A DNA stretch of 64,000 nt from Ostrinia nubilalis (GCF_963855985.1 NC_087098.1:10994501-11058500), one strand, 5' to 3'. Counted from the stretch's first letter, positions 1-9,652 are shown. Notes: generated by a model from the sequence alone, not told the origin. Numbers and translations: made by a program.

Positions 1-286
1 CATGCTGTTTGGTATTATTGCAGATAACCACTTATTGGCGTTCAGATTTAGTCGTGCATTCAACGTGTAAGTGTAGTTTACGTAGTTTTTCCTCGAACTA
101 TTCGTATCGAAATAAATTCGTAAAAAGGATAACGTACTTTTACCTTGTGAAAAATTACATAACTCATGGTTGTATTTAAAATTATAGCTTTATTCAAAAT
201 CAAAAAGTTACAATATTTTTGCATAACTATATTATAATTTTCGAAAATTGCATTTTTAGGGAGAGACGAGCTATCAAAAGGACTAA

Positions 287-401
287 TGCCTGTTTTCAAC
301 ATAATCCCTAATTTGTAAGTGACTTCTATGGTGATACTTAACAGGAATTTTGTTTTTATAGGGGACACTAAAAAATTTGGGATTAATGGTGAAAACGGGC
401 A
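287..401. repeat. Palindromic MITE (GAAAACGGGCA family), copy 1
   Basis: The left end 'TGCCTGTTTTCA...ATCCCTAATTTGTAAGTGAC' is an imperfect inverted copy of the right end '...GGGATTAATGGTGAAAACGGGCA'. A closer copy of the same family lies at 24722-24831. It has no coding capacity. The structure fits a short non-autonomous DNA transposon; the family name is not known to me. Confidence 0.6.
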
Positions 402-647
402 TAAAACTCATTTATTTTTGCAAGTAGGCTTTTATAAAGCACTTTTATAGTTTTACACTCCCCAGTATTAACCCAACCACTGCTTCAGGACTTTTTTTTT
501 TACCGAAGCGGTAGATAGATATTTTGTAGTTACCATTTAAAACAGAAAATCCACAATCACCATTTGCAGACACCAAACCGAGGAATGAACTGCCGCCTAC
601 AGTATTTGCGGACCAATACGACCTAAAACCTTTAAGAGCAGACTCTA

Positions 648-772
648 ATACTTTAAAGACAATCAACGCACCTGTAACTCACCGAGGAGCGGGTGTCTAT
701 GGGCGGCGGGTAAACACTTACCATCAGTTGATTCGTCTGCTCGTTTGCCTCCTATCCCTTAAAAACCCAAAA
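648..772 (+). repeat. 3' end of a lepidopteran non-LTR retrotransposon, copy 1
   Basis: The string 'TCGTCTGCTCGTTTGCCTCC' followed by an A-rich end also occurs in the 9935-10135 repeat, as 'CCGTCTGCTCGTTTGCCTCC' before a poly(A). Both are preceded by 'CAACGCACCTGTAAC' or 'CAGCGCACTTGTGAC' type sequence and a 'TGGGCG(A/G)CGG' block. The shared order and A-rich end suggest two 5'-truncated retroposed copies in the + orientation. Confidence 0.6.
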
Positions 773-1090
773 ACATAACCACTCAGGTCCGTTCAATTAG
801 AAAGGAAGTTACAGAAATCACTAGACCTAAAAAAAGATCAACGAACACACAGATTTTTTTTATTAAAAAAGATACCTACCTGAAAAAGAAAAAGAAACAA
901 GACTGACAGTATACTTACCTCATCATGCGGTCGTCTGGAATAATACGGACACAACTCGCTCACGATTATATTTGATGCTTTGTGTTAAGGTTCGATTTAT
1001 ATTTCACTGAATAACGAACTGCTTGTAGGTTCCCAGCTGCAAGAAAACCCGAGAAATATTATAATGAGATGAAACGTGTTGGCTTCATAA

Positions 1091-1095
1091 ATGAC
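1091..1095. repeat. Target-site duplication, left (ATGAC)
   Basis: ATGAC directly precedes the 5' LTR of the BEL element and recurs directly after the 3' LTR at 7810-7814. A 5-bp duplication is usual for BEL/Pao integrases and fixes both ends of the element. Confidence 0.9.
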
Positions 1096-1296
1096 TGTTT
1101 AATGTATGGATAAAAGTTGTTTACTCCCAACCGTCAACAGATGGCGTTGTGCTTACTTGACTCGCGGTGTTAAAGTATTTTTGTGCACTCTTATATAGTA
1201 AATTCGAATGTTTTTGAAATATACACTCTTACTACAGCTAAGGATTTGTTTTATTTCTACAAACTAACATCCTAGCTTTTTTTGGGACACTAAACA
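1096..1296 (+). repeat. BEL element 5' LTR
   Basis: 201 bp, starts TGTTTAATG and ends ACACTAAACA, so it has the canonical TG...CA ends. It appears identical to 7609-7809. A TATA-like TATATAG lies at 1192-1198 and may place the transcription start in the last third of the LTR. The U3/R/U5 limits cannot be set without transcript ends. CAGATGGCGTT at about 1138-1148 is another GGCG-type motif, weakly similar to the leader repeat. Confidence 0.95.
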
Positions 1297-1299
1297 TTG

Positions 1300-1320
1300 T
1301 GGTCCTTCGGTACGCCGGAT
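1300..1320 (+). promoter_or_regulatory. Primer-binding site, tRNA-Tyr-like
   Basis: It begins 3 nt after the LTR with TGGTCCTTCG, which is complementary to the 3' end of eukaryotic tRNA-Tyr including CCA. The next block GCCGGAT also fits that tRNA, but the two blocks are separated by GTAC where the tRNA complement has a single A. The tRNA identity comes from known tRNA-Tyr sequence recalled from general knowledge, not from a search. Confidence 0.7.
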
Positions 1321-1455
1321 ACAGGCTACCTTGAGGGAGTTGTTTAGCTGGCCGCCTTCTTACACCGACACGGTGACGGATCGTTGCTTATGGTGTATTT
1401 GCCTTGTGAAGAAGAGGTGCGCAAGGAAACAGTTGCAAGCAGATTCAACAGCACC

Positions 1456-1687
1456 AGAGGGCGCTAAAAGCAGCAAAGTTTGACCGATTGTGGCGGCGAC
1501 GTCTCCAGAGGGCGCTAAAAGCATTGCTGTTCGATGTTGGAGTAGAGGGCGCTAAAAGCAGCAAAATTCGGACGACAGTGGTGGCGACGTCTCCAGAGGG
1601 CGCTAAAAGCAGTGGTGTCTGGTGTTGGAGTCAGAGGGCGCTAAAAGCAGCGGTGATCAAAGTTGGAGGTAGAGGGCGCTAAAAGCA
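1456..1687 (+). repeat. Six-copy 17-bp motif array in the BEL leader
   Basis: AGAGGGCGCTAAAAGCA occurs six times without a mismatch, starting at 1456, 1507, 1544, 1595, 1633 and 1671. The spacings are 51, 37, 51, 38 and 38 bp, so units also pair into a higher-order repeat of about 88 bp. The bases between copies are less conserved, which suggests that the 17-mer itself is selected or recently homogenised. Copy 1 in context, CACCAGAGGGCGCTA, resembles the CTCF consensus. A 64-codon frame runs through the array but is repetitive (Glu-Gly-Ala-Lys-Ser) and probably not a gene. Confidence 0.9.
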
Positions 1688-2049
1688 GCAGAGGCGACGT
1701 GTGAGTAAAGTGAATATTTGTATCGGAGCTTCACTCTGGATTTGTGTTTAGTTTGAACTTGGACTTTAAAAATATTTAATAGTGATAAATTTGAGACTTG
1801 TAATTTTCTTAAGATAATGTTCTCTGTAGGACTTAGAATAGTTTTGTAAAAAGTGTACTTACGGGGAACCTATGCCCAAATTTTTCCAAGTGTTAAATTG
1901 TTGAAAGACTTAGAAAATTTTTGAGATCTTTTACTGGAGTGTTTGTTTGTAATTTTGAACTTAGAAAATTTTTGTTGATTTATATAAAACTGTTTAACTT
2001 AATTGTTTTACTAAACACTGCTCATTGCTAGTACGAGTACAATCTGTAC

Positions 2050-5000
2050 ATGTCACAAGATCTTGAGAAATCTTTTCATTCCATGGACTCTTCTGATTTA
2101 AGTATGGAAGCTTTGTCGAATTTACAGGAAGATGTTAGGGCAGGGATTAACAAGGGAAAGATTAATTTTAAAAAGTCGCCTAAAGACAGAATAACTAAAG
2201 TATATATAAACACGCGTTTAGAAACATTGGAAGAACAGTGGAAAGCGTTTGTGGACACTCATCGTACTATTATCACCGATGTAGATACGGTCGAATATAA
2301 AAAGTCTACTTATTATACTAATGATGTTTACGAGGTTACGCAGGAACTTTATTGGGATTATAAGAGCTTACTAAAGGAGACTTTGGCTAATATTACGTCT
2401 TTGGCAGTTAGTAATGACGATTTAGACGTTTCTCAAAATGTAATTTCGGCCAGTGCTCCCTCCGTAAAGCTGCCAAAAATAACAATCCCAACATTTAGCG
2501 GTAACTACACTGAGTGGACCACGTTTAGGGACTTATTTGAATCCTTGGTAGATAGTAATACAGCTCTTAAGAACGTACACAAGCTCCATTATCTGAAAGC
2601 TCATCTTACCGGAGAGGCGGAGCAATTACTGCGGCATGTCCCTGTTACTGACGCAAATTATCAGGAGTCATGGTCTTTGTTGAGAAAGAGGTACAGTAAT
2701 AAAAAGTACTTATCTAATTCTTTGCTTAAACGACTGATAGGCCAGCCAAGCATCACTGTCGAGTCATCAACAGCTATCAGACAATTATTGGATACAACCT
2801 GTGATTGCTTGAATGGTTTAAAAAATTTAGGGCTAAAGACGGATTCGTGGGATGTATTGGTCATTTACATAATCGGTGCCAAGCTAGATTCCGAATCGCG
2901 AAAACTCTGGGAAGCAAAGATTAGTGTTACAGATGATCATCCTTCGATGGATCAATTTAGAGAATTCTTGGAACACAGGTTTCGATCCTTGGAATTTTTG
3001 ATTCCAAGTTCTAATAGACAGAATTCCAGTCGTACTAATGTTAATGTTCATCACACCGTTACAGTAACATGCCCGTATTGCTCCGACGATCACAAATTGT
3101 TCACTTGTAAGAAGTTTGCTAATGAAAATATTGAATCACGTCGTAGTTTTGTCCAAACTAATGGTTTGTGTTACAATTGTATGTGTCCAGGACATTCAGT
3201 CTTCACATGCCGTCAAACCTCAAGGTGCCATGTATGTAAGAAAAAGCATCATTCTCTTTTACATCCTAGTGTTCCAAAGTCAGCTGAAAATAGTGTTAAT
3301 GGCTCTTCAGTTGACAAGAGTGTTGTTGTAGCAACTGCCACTTCATCAATTAATGATGATAATAATGTTGTAGAGTCATGTGCAAATAACCATAACCAAG
3401 TACTTTTGGCTACGGCTCTAGTCGATGTGGAGTCTGGATCAGGTATTTGCAAGACATTCCGTGCTTTATTAGATCAGGGATCCCAGGCTTCATTTGTTAC
3501 AGAATCAGCAGTACAAGCTCTTGGCCTGCAGAAAGTGCCTGGCAAAACATCAATATCTGGTGTTGGTGATCAGAATGACTCTATTGTCTCAAAATCAATA
3601 GTTAGTTTTAGTCTCAAGTCAATTCATGATCCCAACTACCAGATTGTAGTTAAGGCTCATGTTTTAAAGAAACTCACATCGGTTATCCCGTCTAAGAGGG
3701 TGAGAGTGGAAACGATACCCAATATTATTCATCTACAACTTGCAGACCCAAATTTCCACATCCCCAATAAAGTTGACCTTCTGTTGGGAGCAGATGTCTA
3801 CAGTCAAATTTTAGTTGAGGGCTTACTTAAAGGGCCCGCAGGCACACCGGTAGCGCAAAACACCAAGCTTGGTTGGATCTTATCAGGTATGGCTCCTTCT
3901 GAAGCTGTAGATAGCTCTCCGATATGCCTCCATAATACTGTGATTTGTATGAATACTTGTGTAAGCAACGATGATGACATGTTAAAGAAATTTTGGGAAT
4001 TGGAGTCAGAATCAAAATTAGAACCCAAACTTCTGTCCGAGGAGGAACAAGCTTGCGAAAATTTGTATGCTGCGACAACAACACGGGATGCCGATGGACG
4101 TTATGTTGTCAAGCTTCCTTTTCGTTCTCCGGATCCTGAATGCAAGTATGGCAACTCCTTAGGCATCGCTGCTCAACGACTTAAATACTTGCGTAGAAGG
4201 TTAGAAAAGAATGTAGAATTGAAAAATCAATACGCAAAGGTCATGGAAGAGTATCTCACACTGGGCCATATGGAACTGGTGCCAGAAGACCAAAGAATAA
4301 AATCCGACAGTGTTTACCTTCCTCATCATGCTGTTGTGCGAGAAGACAAAACCACCACTAAAGTGCGCGTGGTCTTTAATGCATCCAGTCCAGGTAGTAA
4401 CGGCATCTCATTGAATAATGACCTCATGGTCGGTCCTAGATTGCAGCTAGACTTAAGGCATATAGTTATGCGTTGGCGTAGGCATCCTATAGCTGTTATT
4501 GCAGATATTGTCAAAATGTACAGGCAGATAAAGGTGACTGATGAGGATATCGACTATCAAAGGATTTTGTGGGCTGATGATTCAGGGACAGATACTCACC
4601 ATTACAGAATGTTACGCGTTACCTTCGGTACGGCTAGTGCACCTTATCTTGCGGTGAAGACACTAATTCAGCTTGCAAAAGATGAAAATCAAACATATCC
4701 TTTGGCATCGGAAACAGTGTTAAAAGATTTCTATATGGATGACTTAATGACCGGCTGCCAAACCATCGACGAAAGCCTGGAGCTGTATAGGCAAATGAAT
4801 GGATTGATGAAAAAGGGATGTTTTGAATTGCAAAAATGGGATTCGAATAGTAGTGATTTTCGGCAGCGCATAGATGAGAGTGCAAAGGGAACGGGGGAAG
4901 CGATAGAAATTGGGACAGAAAAGGAAGGTACTGAGTTGAAAAAGGTACTTGGTTTGAAATGGAATAAGCTAACAGATGAGTTCGAATATACAGTGCAACT

Positions 5001-7320
5001 TTCCGAATTGAATTTACCTGTTACCAAAAGGAAGGTTTTATCTGACATTTCCCGTTTGTTTGACCCTCTGGGTTGGATTGCACCATCCACAATACAAGCC
5101 AAAATATTCATTCAGAAGCTATGGATGGCAGGATTGGAATGGGATCAGGAATTGCCGGAGCACTTACTCCGGGAATGGATAGCTTACCGAAATAAACTCT
5201 CAATGCTCACTAGTTTCACTATACCGAGATGGACGCATACAAAAAGTGATGACGTCCTCCTAGAGCTGCACGGTTTCTGTGATGCGTCACAGCATGCCTA
5301 TGCCGCCGTAGTATACCTTCGGGTCGTGAGTTACAATGGAGAAGTTCATGTTTGTCTGATAACCTCTAAAACAAAGGTGGCTCCCATTAAGGTAATATCA
5401 ATTCCCCGATTGGAGTTGTGCGGTGCTGTTCTGCTGACTAAACTGTTGTGTGAAGTTTCTGAAGTTTTAGAAATCTCTAAAGATCGTGTTCATGCTTGGA
5501 CCGATTCTCAAGTAGTTCTGACTTGGCTCAGCAGTCATCCTAGCAGATGGAAGACTTTTATAGCCAACAGAGTATCCAATATTATGTCGTTGATGGATAG
5601 AAATCAATGGTCACACGTTCGGTCTTCCGAAAATCCCGCTGATTGCGCCTCGCGTGGTGATCAGCCCTCGAAAGAAGCTGAAATCCAGCTTTGGAAGAAT
5701 GGCCCATCTTGGTTGTCACAAAAAGTCATAAATTACAGTCCACTGAGCTACAACCAAGAACAAGACACCAATATAGAAGAAAAAGCCGATAAGACCATTA
5801 CGTGCCTGACTAATGTTGAGGTAGACGGTATTTGGACAAGATTCTCTTCACTGAGACGACTGATAAGAGTTCTTTCCTACTGTCGTAGATTCATTCATAT
5901 CACTTCCGCAAAAGTTAAGCAACTTAAAGTTGAGTATCCGGACTGGCTTACTGCCAATGAATTGCAAGAGACTAGTCAAATGATCATCAAACAAAATCAA
6001 ATAGAACATTTTAAAGAGGAGGTTCAGTGTCTCACTAGAAATGCACCGATTACCAGTAAAAGCGCAATTTGTAGCTTGAACCCATTTCTAGATGCAAATG
6101 GAATCCTCAGGGTGGGCGGCAGGCTTCAGAGGTCAAATTTACCTTTAAATATGAAAAATCCCATAATTGTCCCCTACAAATCAAATTTTACCGATCTCCT
6201 CGTTGCTGACGCCCATGAGCGTACGTTCCATGGCGGTCCCCAGTTGATGCTTAATTATCTTCGGTCGAAGTACTGGATCGTTAATGCCAGAAGAGCTGTT
6301 AAGACTTGCACCCACAAATGTGTGTCTTGCATTAGGTATTCTTCACGCACTTCAAATCAACTCATGGGACAGCTCCCGTCAGCCAGAGTCACTCCATGTC
6401 GACCATTTCAACAAAGTGGTGTCGACTATGCTGGCCCTATTTCAATCAGGACAAGTAAGGGGAGAGGACACAGATCAGCTAAGGGCTACATATGCTTATT
6501 CATTTGTATGTCTACTAGAGCCATACATCTGGAGGCAGTGAGCGACTTGACTTCTGAGGGTTTCATTGCAGCTTTTAAACGATTTGTCGCTAGAAGAGGC
6601 CATTGCTCAGATCTGTGGAGCGATAATGGTACCAATTTTGTGGGGGCTTCAAGAGAATTGGCTGCACTATTGGCTGAAGAAAGATCTCTAGTGAGTAAAG
6701 ACATCGCTGACTGGTTGTCTACAAATGGAACGGAGTGGCATTTTATTCCACCCCGTGCTCCCAATTTCGGAGGACTGTGGGAGGCGGGAGTACGGTCAAC
6801 AAAGCACCATTTAAGAAGAGTAATCGGAACTTCTACACTCACCTTCGAAGAAATTACAACCGTACTGTCCCAAATTGAAGCCTGCCTCAATTCGAGGCCA
6901 ATTTCTAAAATGAGTGACAGCCCTGATGACCCTCAGCCTCTTACACCAGGTCATTTCCTAGTAGGCGGTCCACTCGTGCTTCCTCCTGACTCTAATTATG
7001 AGTCCTCAAACATCAGTAATCTCAGGAGATGGCGCTACTCACAAAAAATGGTGCAGGATTTTTGGCGACGATGGTCTTGCGAATACATTACCCAATTTCT
7101 GCAACGTTATAAATGGTGTGTTCAAAATTCTGAGCCAGATGTGGGTGATGTAGTCTTAGTAAAAGAGGATGATCTTCCACCAGCACGTTGGCTTTACGGC
7201 ATAATAACAGCAAAACACCCAGGCTTGGACAATATTACTCGTGTTGTCAGTTTAAAATGCAAGGGCTCTATTATCAAAAGACCCGTGACCAAATTATGCA
7301 TTTTACCAGTAACCGATTGA
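2050..7320 (+). CDS. BEL/Pao Gag-Pol polyprotein (1756 aa)
   Basis: One uninterrupted frame from the first ATG after the leader. Residues 1-130 are a charged Gag N-terminus and about 140-290 match the DUF1759 Gag type (P-x-F-x-G...W). Three Cys/His knuckles follow: C341/C344/H348/C353, the CCHC C374/C377/H382/C387, and C393/C396/H400/H405. The protease has D475-Q-G-S. The reverse transcriptase has Y895-M-D-D898. The Pao/A17 region has an LFDPLGW motif and an RNase H acidic residue at D1078. Integrase has H1389/H1394 with C1424/C1427, then D1459, D1525 and E1578. The C-terminus (about 1650-1756) is DUF5641-like. The length is normal for the group. The product would be cut by its own protease and act in cytoplasmic particles and then the nucleus. 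All catalytic residues I looked for are present. Confidence 0.96.
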   Translation: MSQDLEKSFHSMDSSDLSMEALSNLQEDVRAGINKGKINFKKSPKDRITKVYINTRLETLEEQWKAFVDTHRTIITDVDTVEYKKSTYYTNDVYEVTQELYWDYKSLLKETLANITSLAVSNDDLDVSQNVISASAPSVKLPKITIPTFSGNYTEWTTFRDLFESLVDSNTALKNVHKLHYLKAHLTGEAEQLLRHVPVTDANYQESWSLLRKRYSNKKYLSNSLLKRLIGQPSITVESSTAIRQLLDTTCDCLNGLKNLGLKTDSWDVLVIYIIGAKLDSESRKLWEAKISVTDDHPSMDQFREFLEHRFRSLEFLIPSSNRQNSSRTNVNVHHTVTVTCPYCSDDHKLFTCKKFANENIESRRSFVQTNGLCYNCMCPGHSVFTCRQTSRCHVCKKKHHSLLHPSVPKSAENSVNGSSVDKSVVVATATSSINDDNNVVESCANNHNQVLLATALVDVESGSGICKTFRALLDQGSQASFVTESAVQALGLQKVPGKTSISGVGDQNDSIVSKSIVSFSLKSIHDPNYQIVVKAHVLKKLTSVIPSKRVRVETIPNIIHLQLADPNFHIPNKVDLLLGADVYSQILVEGLLKGPAGTPVAQNTKLGWILSGMAPSEAVDSSPICLHNTVICMNTCVSNDDDMLKKFWELESESKLEPKLLSEEEQACENLYAATTTRDADGRYVVKLPFRSPDPECKYGNSLGIAAQRLKYLRRRLEKNVELKNQYAKVMEEYLTLGHMELVPEDQRIKSDSVYLPHHAVVREDKTTTKVRVVFNASSPGSNGISLNNDLMVGPRLQLDLRHIVMRWRRHPIAVIADIVKMYRQIKVTDEDIDYQRILWADDSGTDTHHYRMLRVTFGTASAPYLAVKTLIQLAKDENQTYPLASETVLKDFYMDDLMTGCQTIDESLELYRQMNGLMKKGCFELQKWDSNSSDFRQRIDESAKGTGEAIEIGTEKEGTELKKVLGLKWNKLTDEFEYTVQLSELNLPVTKRKVLSDISRLFDPLGWIAPSTIQAKIFIQKLWMAGLEWDQELPEHLLREWIAYRNKLSMLTSFTIPRWTHTKSDDVLLELHGFCDASQHAYAAVVYLRVVSYNGEVHVCLITSKTKVAPIKVISIPRLELCGAVLLTKLLCEVSEVLEISKDRVHAWTDSQVVLTWLSSHPSRWKTFIANRVSNIMSLMDRNQWSHVRSSENPADCASRGDQPSKEAEIQLWKNGPSWLSQKVINYSPLSYNQEQDTNIEEKADKTITCLTNVEVDGIWTRFSSLRRLIRVLSYCRRFIHITSAKVKQLKVEYPDWLTANELQETSQMIIKQNQIEHFKEEVQCLTRNAPITSKSAICSLNPFLDANGILRVGGRLQRSNLPLNMKNPIIVPYKSNFTDLLVADAHERTFHGGPQLMLNYLRSKYWIVNARRAVKTCTHKCVSCIRYSSRTSNQLMGQLPSARVTPCRPFQQSGVDYAGPISIRTSKGRGHRSAKGYICLFICMSTRAIHLEAVSDLTSEGFIAAFKRFVARRGHCSDLWSDNGTNFVGASRELAALLAEERSLVSKDIADWLSTNGTEWHFIPPRAPNFGGLWEAGVRSTKHHLRRVIGTSTLTFEEITTVLSQIEACLNSRPISKMSDSPDDPQPLTPGHFLVGGPLVLPPDSNYESSNISNLRRWRYSQKMVQDFWRRWSCEYITQFLQRYKWCVQNSEPDVGDVVLVKEDDLPPARWLYGIITAKHPGLDNITRVVSLKCKGSIIKRPVTKLCILPVTD

Positions 7321-7608
7321 GCTGTTAATTATATGCTTAACATCTTCCTGTCAGGTGCATCAACTAAATAATTTTGTATAAACAATAGACTTAGAAATCT
7401 TAAATTATGGTTTAAGAAGTGGTTACCTATCTAAAAGTGTAATTAGTAAATCTAGTTTACATTATGTAAATTGTAGCATAAGTGTTATGTAATGTTAATG
7501 TTATGGTCTTTGCATTGTCAAAGACTCCTCTAGTTTAAGTTGTAAGATCATTGTTTTTTTTGATACATTGAATGTTATTATGGACGTACCTGTCCATGGT
7601 GGGCGGTA
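7321..7608 (+). other. BEL 3' non-coding region and polypurine tract
   Basis: 288 bp between the stop codon and the 3' LTR without an env-like frame. The G-rich GGTGGGCGG at about 7598-7606 sits next to the LTR and is the likely plus-strand primer, though it is interrupted by T and C and so is weak for a polypurine tract. Confidence 0.6.
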
Positions 7609-7809
7609 TGTTTAATGTATGGATAAAAGTTGTTTACTCCCAACCGTCAACAGATGGCGTTGTGCTTACTTGACTCGCGGTGTTAAAGTATTTTTGTGCA
7701 CTCTTATATAGTAAATTCGAATGTTTTTGAAATATACACTCTTACTACAGCTAAGGATTTGTTTTATTTCTACAAACTAACATCCTAGCTTTTTTTGGGA
7801 CACTAAACA
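7609..7809 (+). repeat. BEL element 3' LTR
   Basis: Appears identical over 201 bp to the 5' LTR and is followed directly by the second ATGAC duplication at 7810-7814. The TATA-like motif is at 7705-7711. A transcript started here could run into the flanking DNA. Confidence 0.95.
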
Positions 7810-7814
7810 ATGAC
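7810..7814. repeat. Target-site duplication, right (ATGAC)
   Basis: Perfect direct copy of 1091-1095 next to the 3' LTR. Confidence 0.9.
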
Positions 7815-8490
7815 ATTATGAAGATGATCTTCAGATTTATGTGACAAAAAATGATTCGGATTACCGGAGTAACGATTTCTATAAAATAATAAAACAATAT
7901 TTTTATATCAACGACCTTTTATCAAGAGTGGACTGGTCAATTGAAGCTATAATGGTATAATTTAATGAGAAGTTACAGAGCAGATAATAATACATCTGAT
8001 GTGACCATCTACCAGGTTACACTTCAGAGAATGTGCGAAGGAATTACACGACCTAATTGCACCAGCCCCCTTCCATCATCAGACACTGGTTAACGTATCA
8101 TTCCTACATTGTCGACATTCCACCAGATTGCACTAAGCGTTTCGATAAACTCTTTTATAATGCGAACAGGTCGCTGCCTGCTGCTGTCTCTCCTGAGCAC
8201 TATACCGGACCTTATAGGCACTTACAGGTAGGTATTTATCATCTTATACTGCATCTCACTTAACATCACATGCAATTGCGGTCAAATACCTTTTGCTACC
8301 TAGTTTTGCGTTGAGTTTATGAAGTCAATAGAAGACAACAAAATATAAGCTAGTGCCAAAGTAGTTTTATGAACCTTGATGGAACAGTCCAAGCATTGGG
8401 TATTTAATGGAATTTGAGCACAGATTTCAATGCAATGTGAATATACCACAAAAAAACCAACCATGAAACGTAACATTTTATCTTATACAC
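7815..8490. other. Non-coding DNA between the two BEL remnants
   Basis: A 68-codon + strand frame (8057-8263) lies upstream of recognisable BEL remains on the same strand and could be further eroded Pol sequence, but I cannot align it to anything. No gene is supported. Confidence 0.4.
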
Positions 8491-8497
8491 ACATCTG

Positions 8498-9622
8498 ATC
8501 AAACTTTTTGATCCCCTTGGCTGGAGCTTAGCGTTAAGTACAGTCATGGCTAGGATTCTAATGGAAATAGAATAGAAAGTATTTATTTGTTTCAAAACAA
8601 AAACTTTGGCTGATGAAACTAGTAAGGATGGAAAGATAAGTAACTCATTAGAAAAATATTGGATTAAGATACGGCAGGATTTGATTCACATTGACAAAAT
8701 TCAGATATAGGTTGGTATACTATCTATGTATAGATACAGAGAAAAAATACATCATCATCATTTAAGCCACAGGACGTCCACTGCTGAACATAGGCCTCCC
8801 CCAATGACTTCCACATCGCGCGGTTGGAAGCACATAGTAGGTACGCAGAACTGACGGCCGATGGGGCAGCAAGGTTATGGAGCGGAGGCCACGTACCGTA
8901 AAACGCAGCGTTAGGACATCCATCCACAAGGTGGTCCGACGACCTGATAAAGGTAGCGGGAAGGCGTTGGATGCTGGCCGAGTAAAAATACAATATAATT
9001 AATTTAGCGATGCCTCTGTGAGTGCAATAAACTGCAGCCGTTCACTATCAACTAGATGAAGGATTTGAAACGAAATTAATTGCTAAAAAACTCAGTGCTC
9101 TCTAAAAACTTTCTTTTTTTTACCACGTCTTGAGCTATGTGGTGCTTTGAGTAAACTGGATGAAGCAAATGAGAAGAAGTAATGTGAATAATACCAACCT
9201 CACAGATGTTCGAACACTGTGAACAGGTTTTTCTATTGTGATCGCCTAGCTGTCTGGAGAGACGAATAGGTGGAAATCTATTGTTGCATACCGCGTCGTG
9301 GAGAAATTCGAAGACGTTTATATTAATACTATAATTAATAAGAAAGCTGATACAGCTCCACATTTTGGATTATCAAGGCGAAACCATTGGCGAGAAAATA
9401 CGTGCACAGATGTTTCAATTGTGATAAATTGAATGCTACTGCCAAAGTACAAATAATGGTAGATTTACAAGAACAGCAAGTATCTCAATCTAGACAATTC
9501 ATGAACAAGGAGACGATTTTGAAGGACCCTTTTAAATTTTGTTGTCCAAGGGAACAAAACTATAGAATGTCTGCATGACTACAAAAGCTACCCACATTGA
9601 ACTCGTTGGTGACATCACTTCC
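8498..9622 (+). pseudogene. Decayed BEL/Pao Pol remnant
   Basis: Three pieces in the same order as in an intact BEL Pol survive. At 8498-8569 a frame contains the Pao-region motif LFDPLGW, also present in the intact copy upstream, and soon ends in a stop. At 9387-9578 a 63-codon frame carries an integrase zinc-finger end (Cys-x2-Cys) and the start of the catalytic core. At 9569-9622, in another frame, the typical 'CMTTKATHIEL' integrase motif follows. Stops, frameshifts and a 232-bp LINE-type insertion (8752-8983) break the gene. It differs clearly from the intact neighbour, so it belongs to another, older BEL lineage. No LTRs of its own were found. Confidence 0.75.
8743..8992 (-). mobile_element. 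Truncated non-LTR retroposon with target duplication
   Basis: A piece with 'ACGTCCACTGCTGAACATAGG' type sequence and a (CAT)n tail on its left side, so its 3' end points left. It is flanked by AAAAATACA at 8743-8751 and 8984-8992, which looks like a 9-bp target duplication. It interrupts the decayed BEL remnant. Related tails occur at 41236, 55021, 56575, 57199 and 58668. Confidence 0.65.
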
Positions 9623-9652
9623 AAATCCTATAAGGTTCACACTCGATCAACC

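Larger units (their letters stand above)
1..1090. other. Non-coding flank with an old MITE and a LINE tail
   Basis: AT-rich DNA upstream of the BEL element. It holds a palindromic MITE at 287-401 and a LINE 3' end near 648-770, listed separately. Two short minus-strand frames (96 and 73 codons) lie partly within these repeats and show no recognisable domain. I see no gene. Confidence 0.6.
1096..7809 (+). mobile_element. Complete BEL/Pao LTR retrotransposon, 6.7 kb
   Basis: Order: 201-bp 5' LTR, tRNA-Tyr-like primer-binding site, about 730-bp leader with six copies of a 17-bp motif, a single Gag-Pol frame of 1756 codons, a short 3' non-coding region with a G-rich stretch, and a 201-bp 3' LTR. 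The LTRs look identical by eye and the flanking duplication is perfect. The frame has no stop or frameshift. Together these point to a young insertion, possibly still autonomous. There is no env-like frame, which is the common state in this group. Assignment to BEL/Pao rests on the domain order and on the Pao-type region and DUF5641-like C-terminus of the protein. Confidence 0.95.

Noticed and set aside
1488..1682. 64-codon frame through the BEL leader array
   Set aside because: Its repetitive product (Glu-Gly-Ala-Lys-Ser) follows from the DNA motif. It starts within the array and ends there, with no other sign of coding.
6486..6890. 134-codon minus-strand frame opposite the BEL integrase
   Set aside because: It lies fully within the intact + strand integrase and is a shadow of its codon use.
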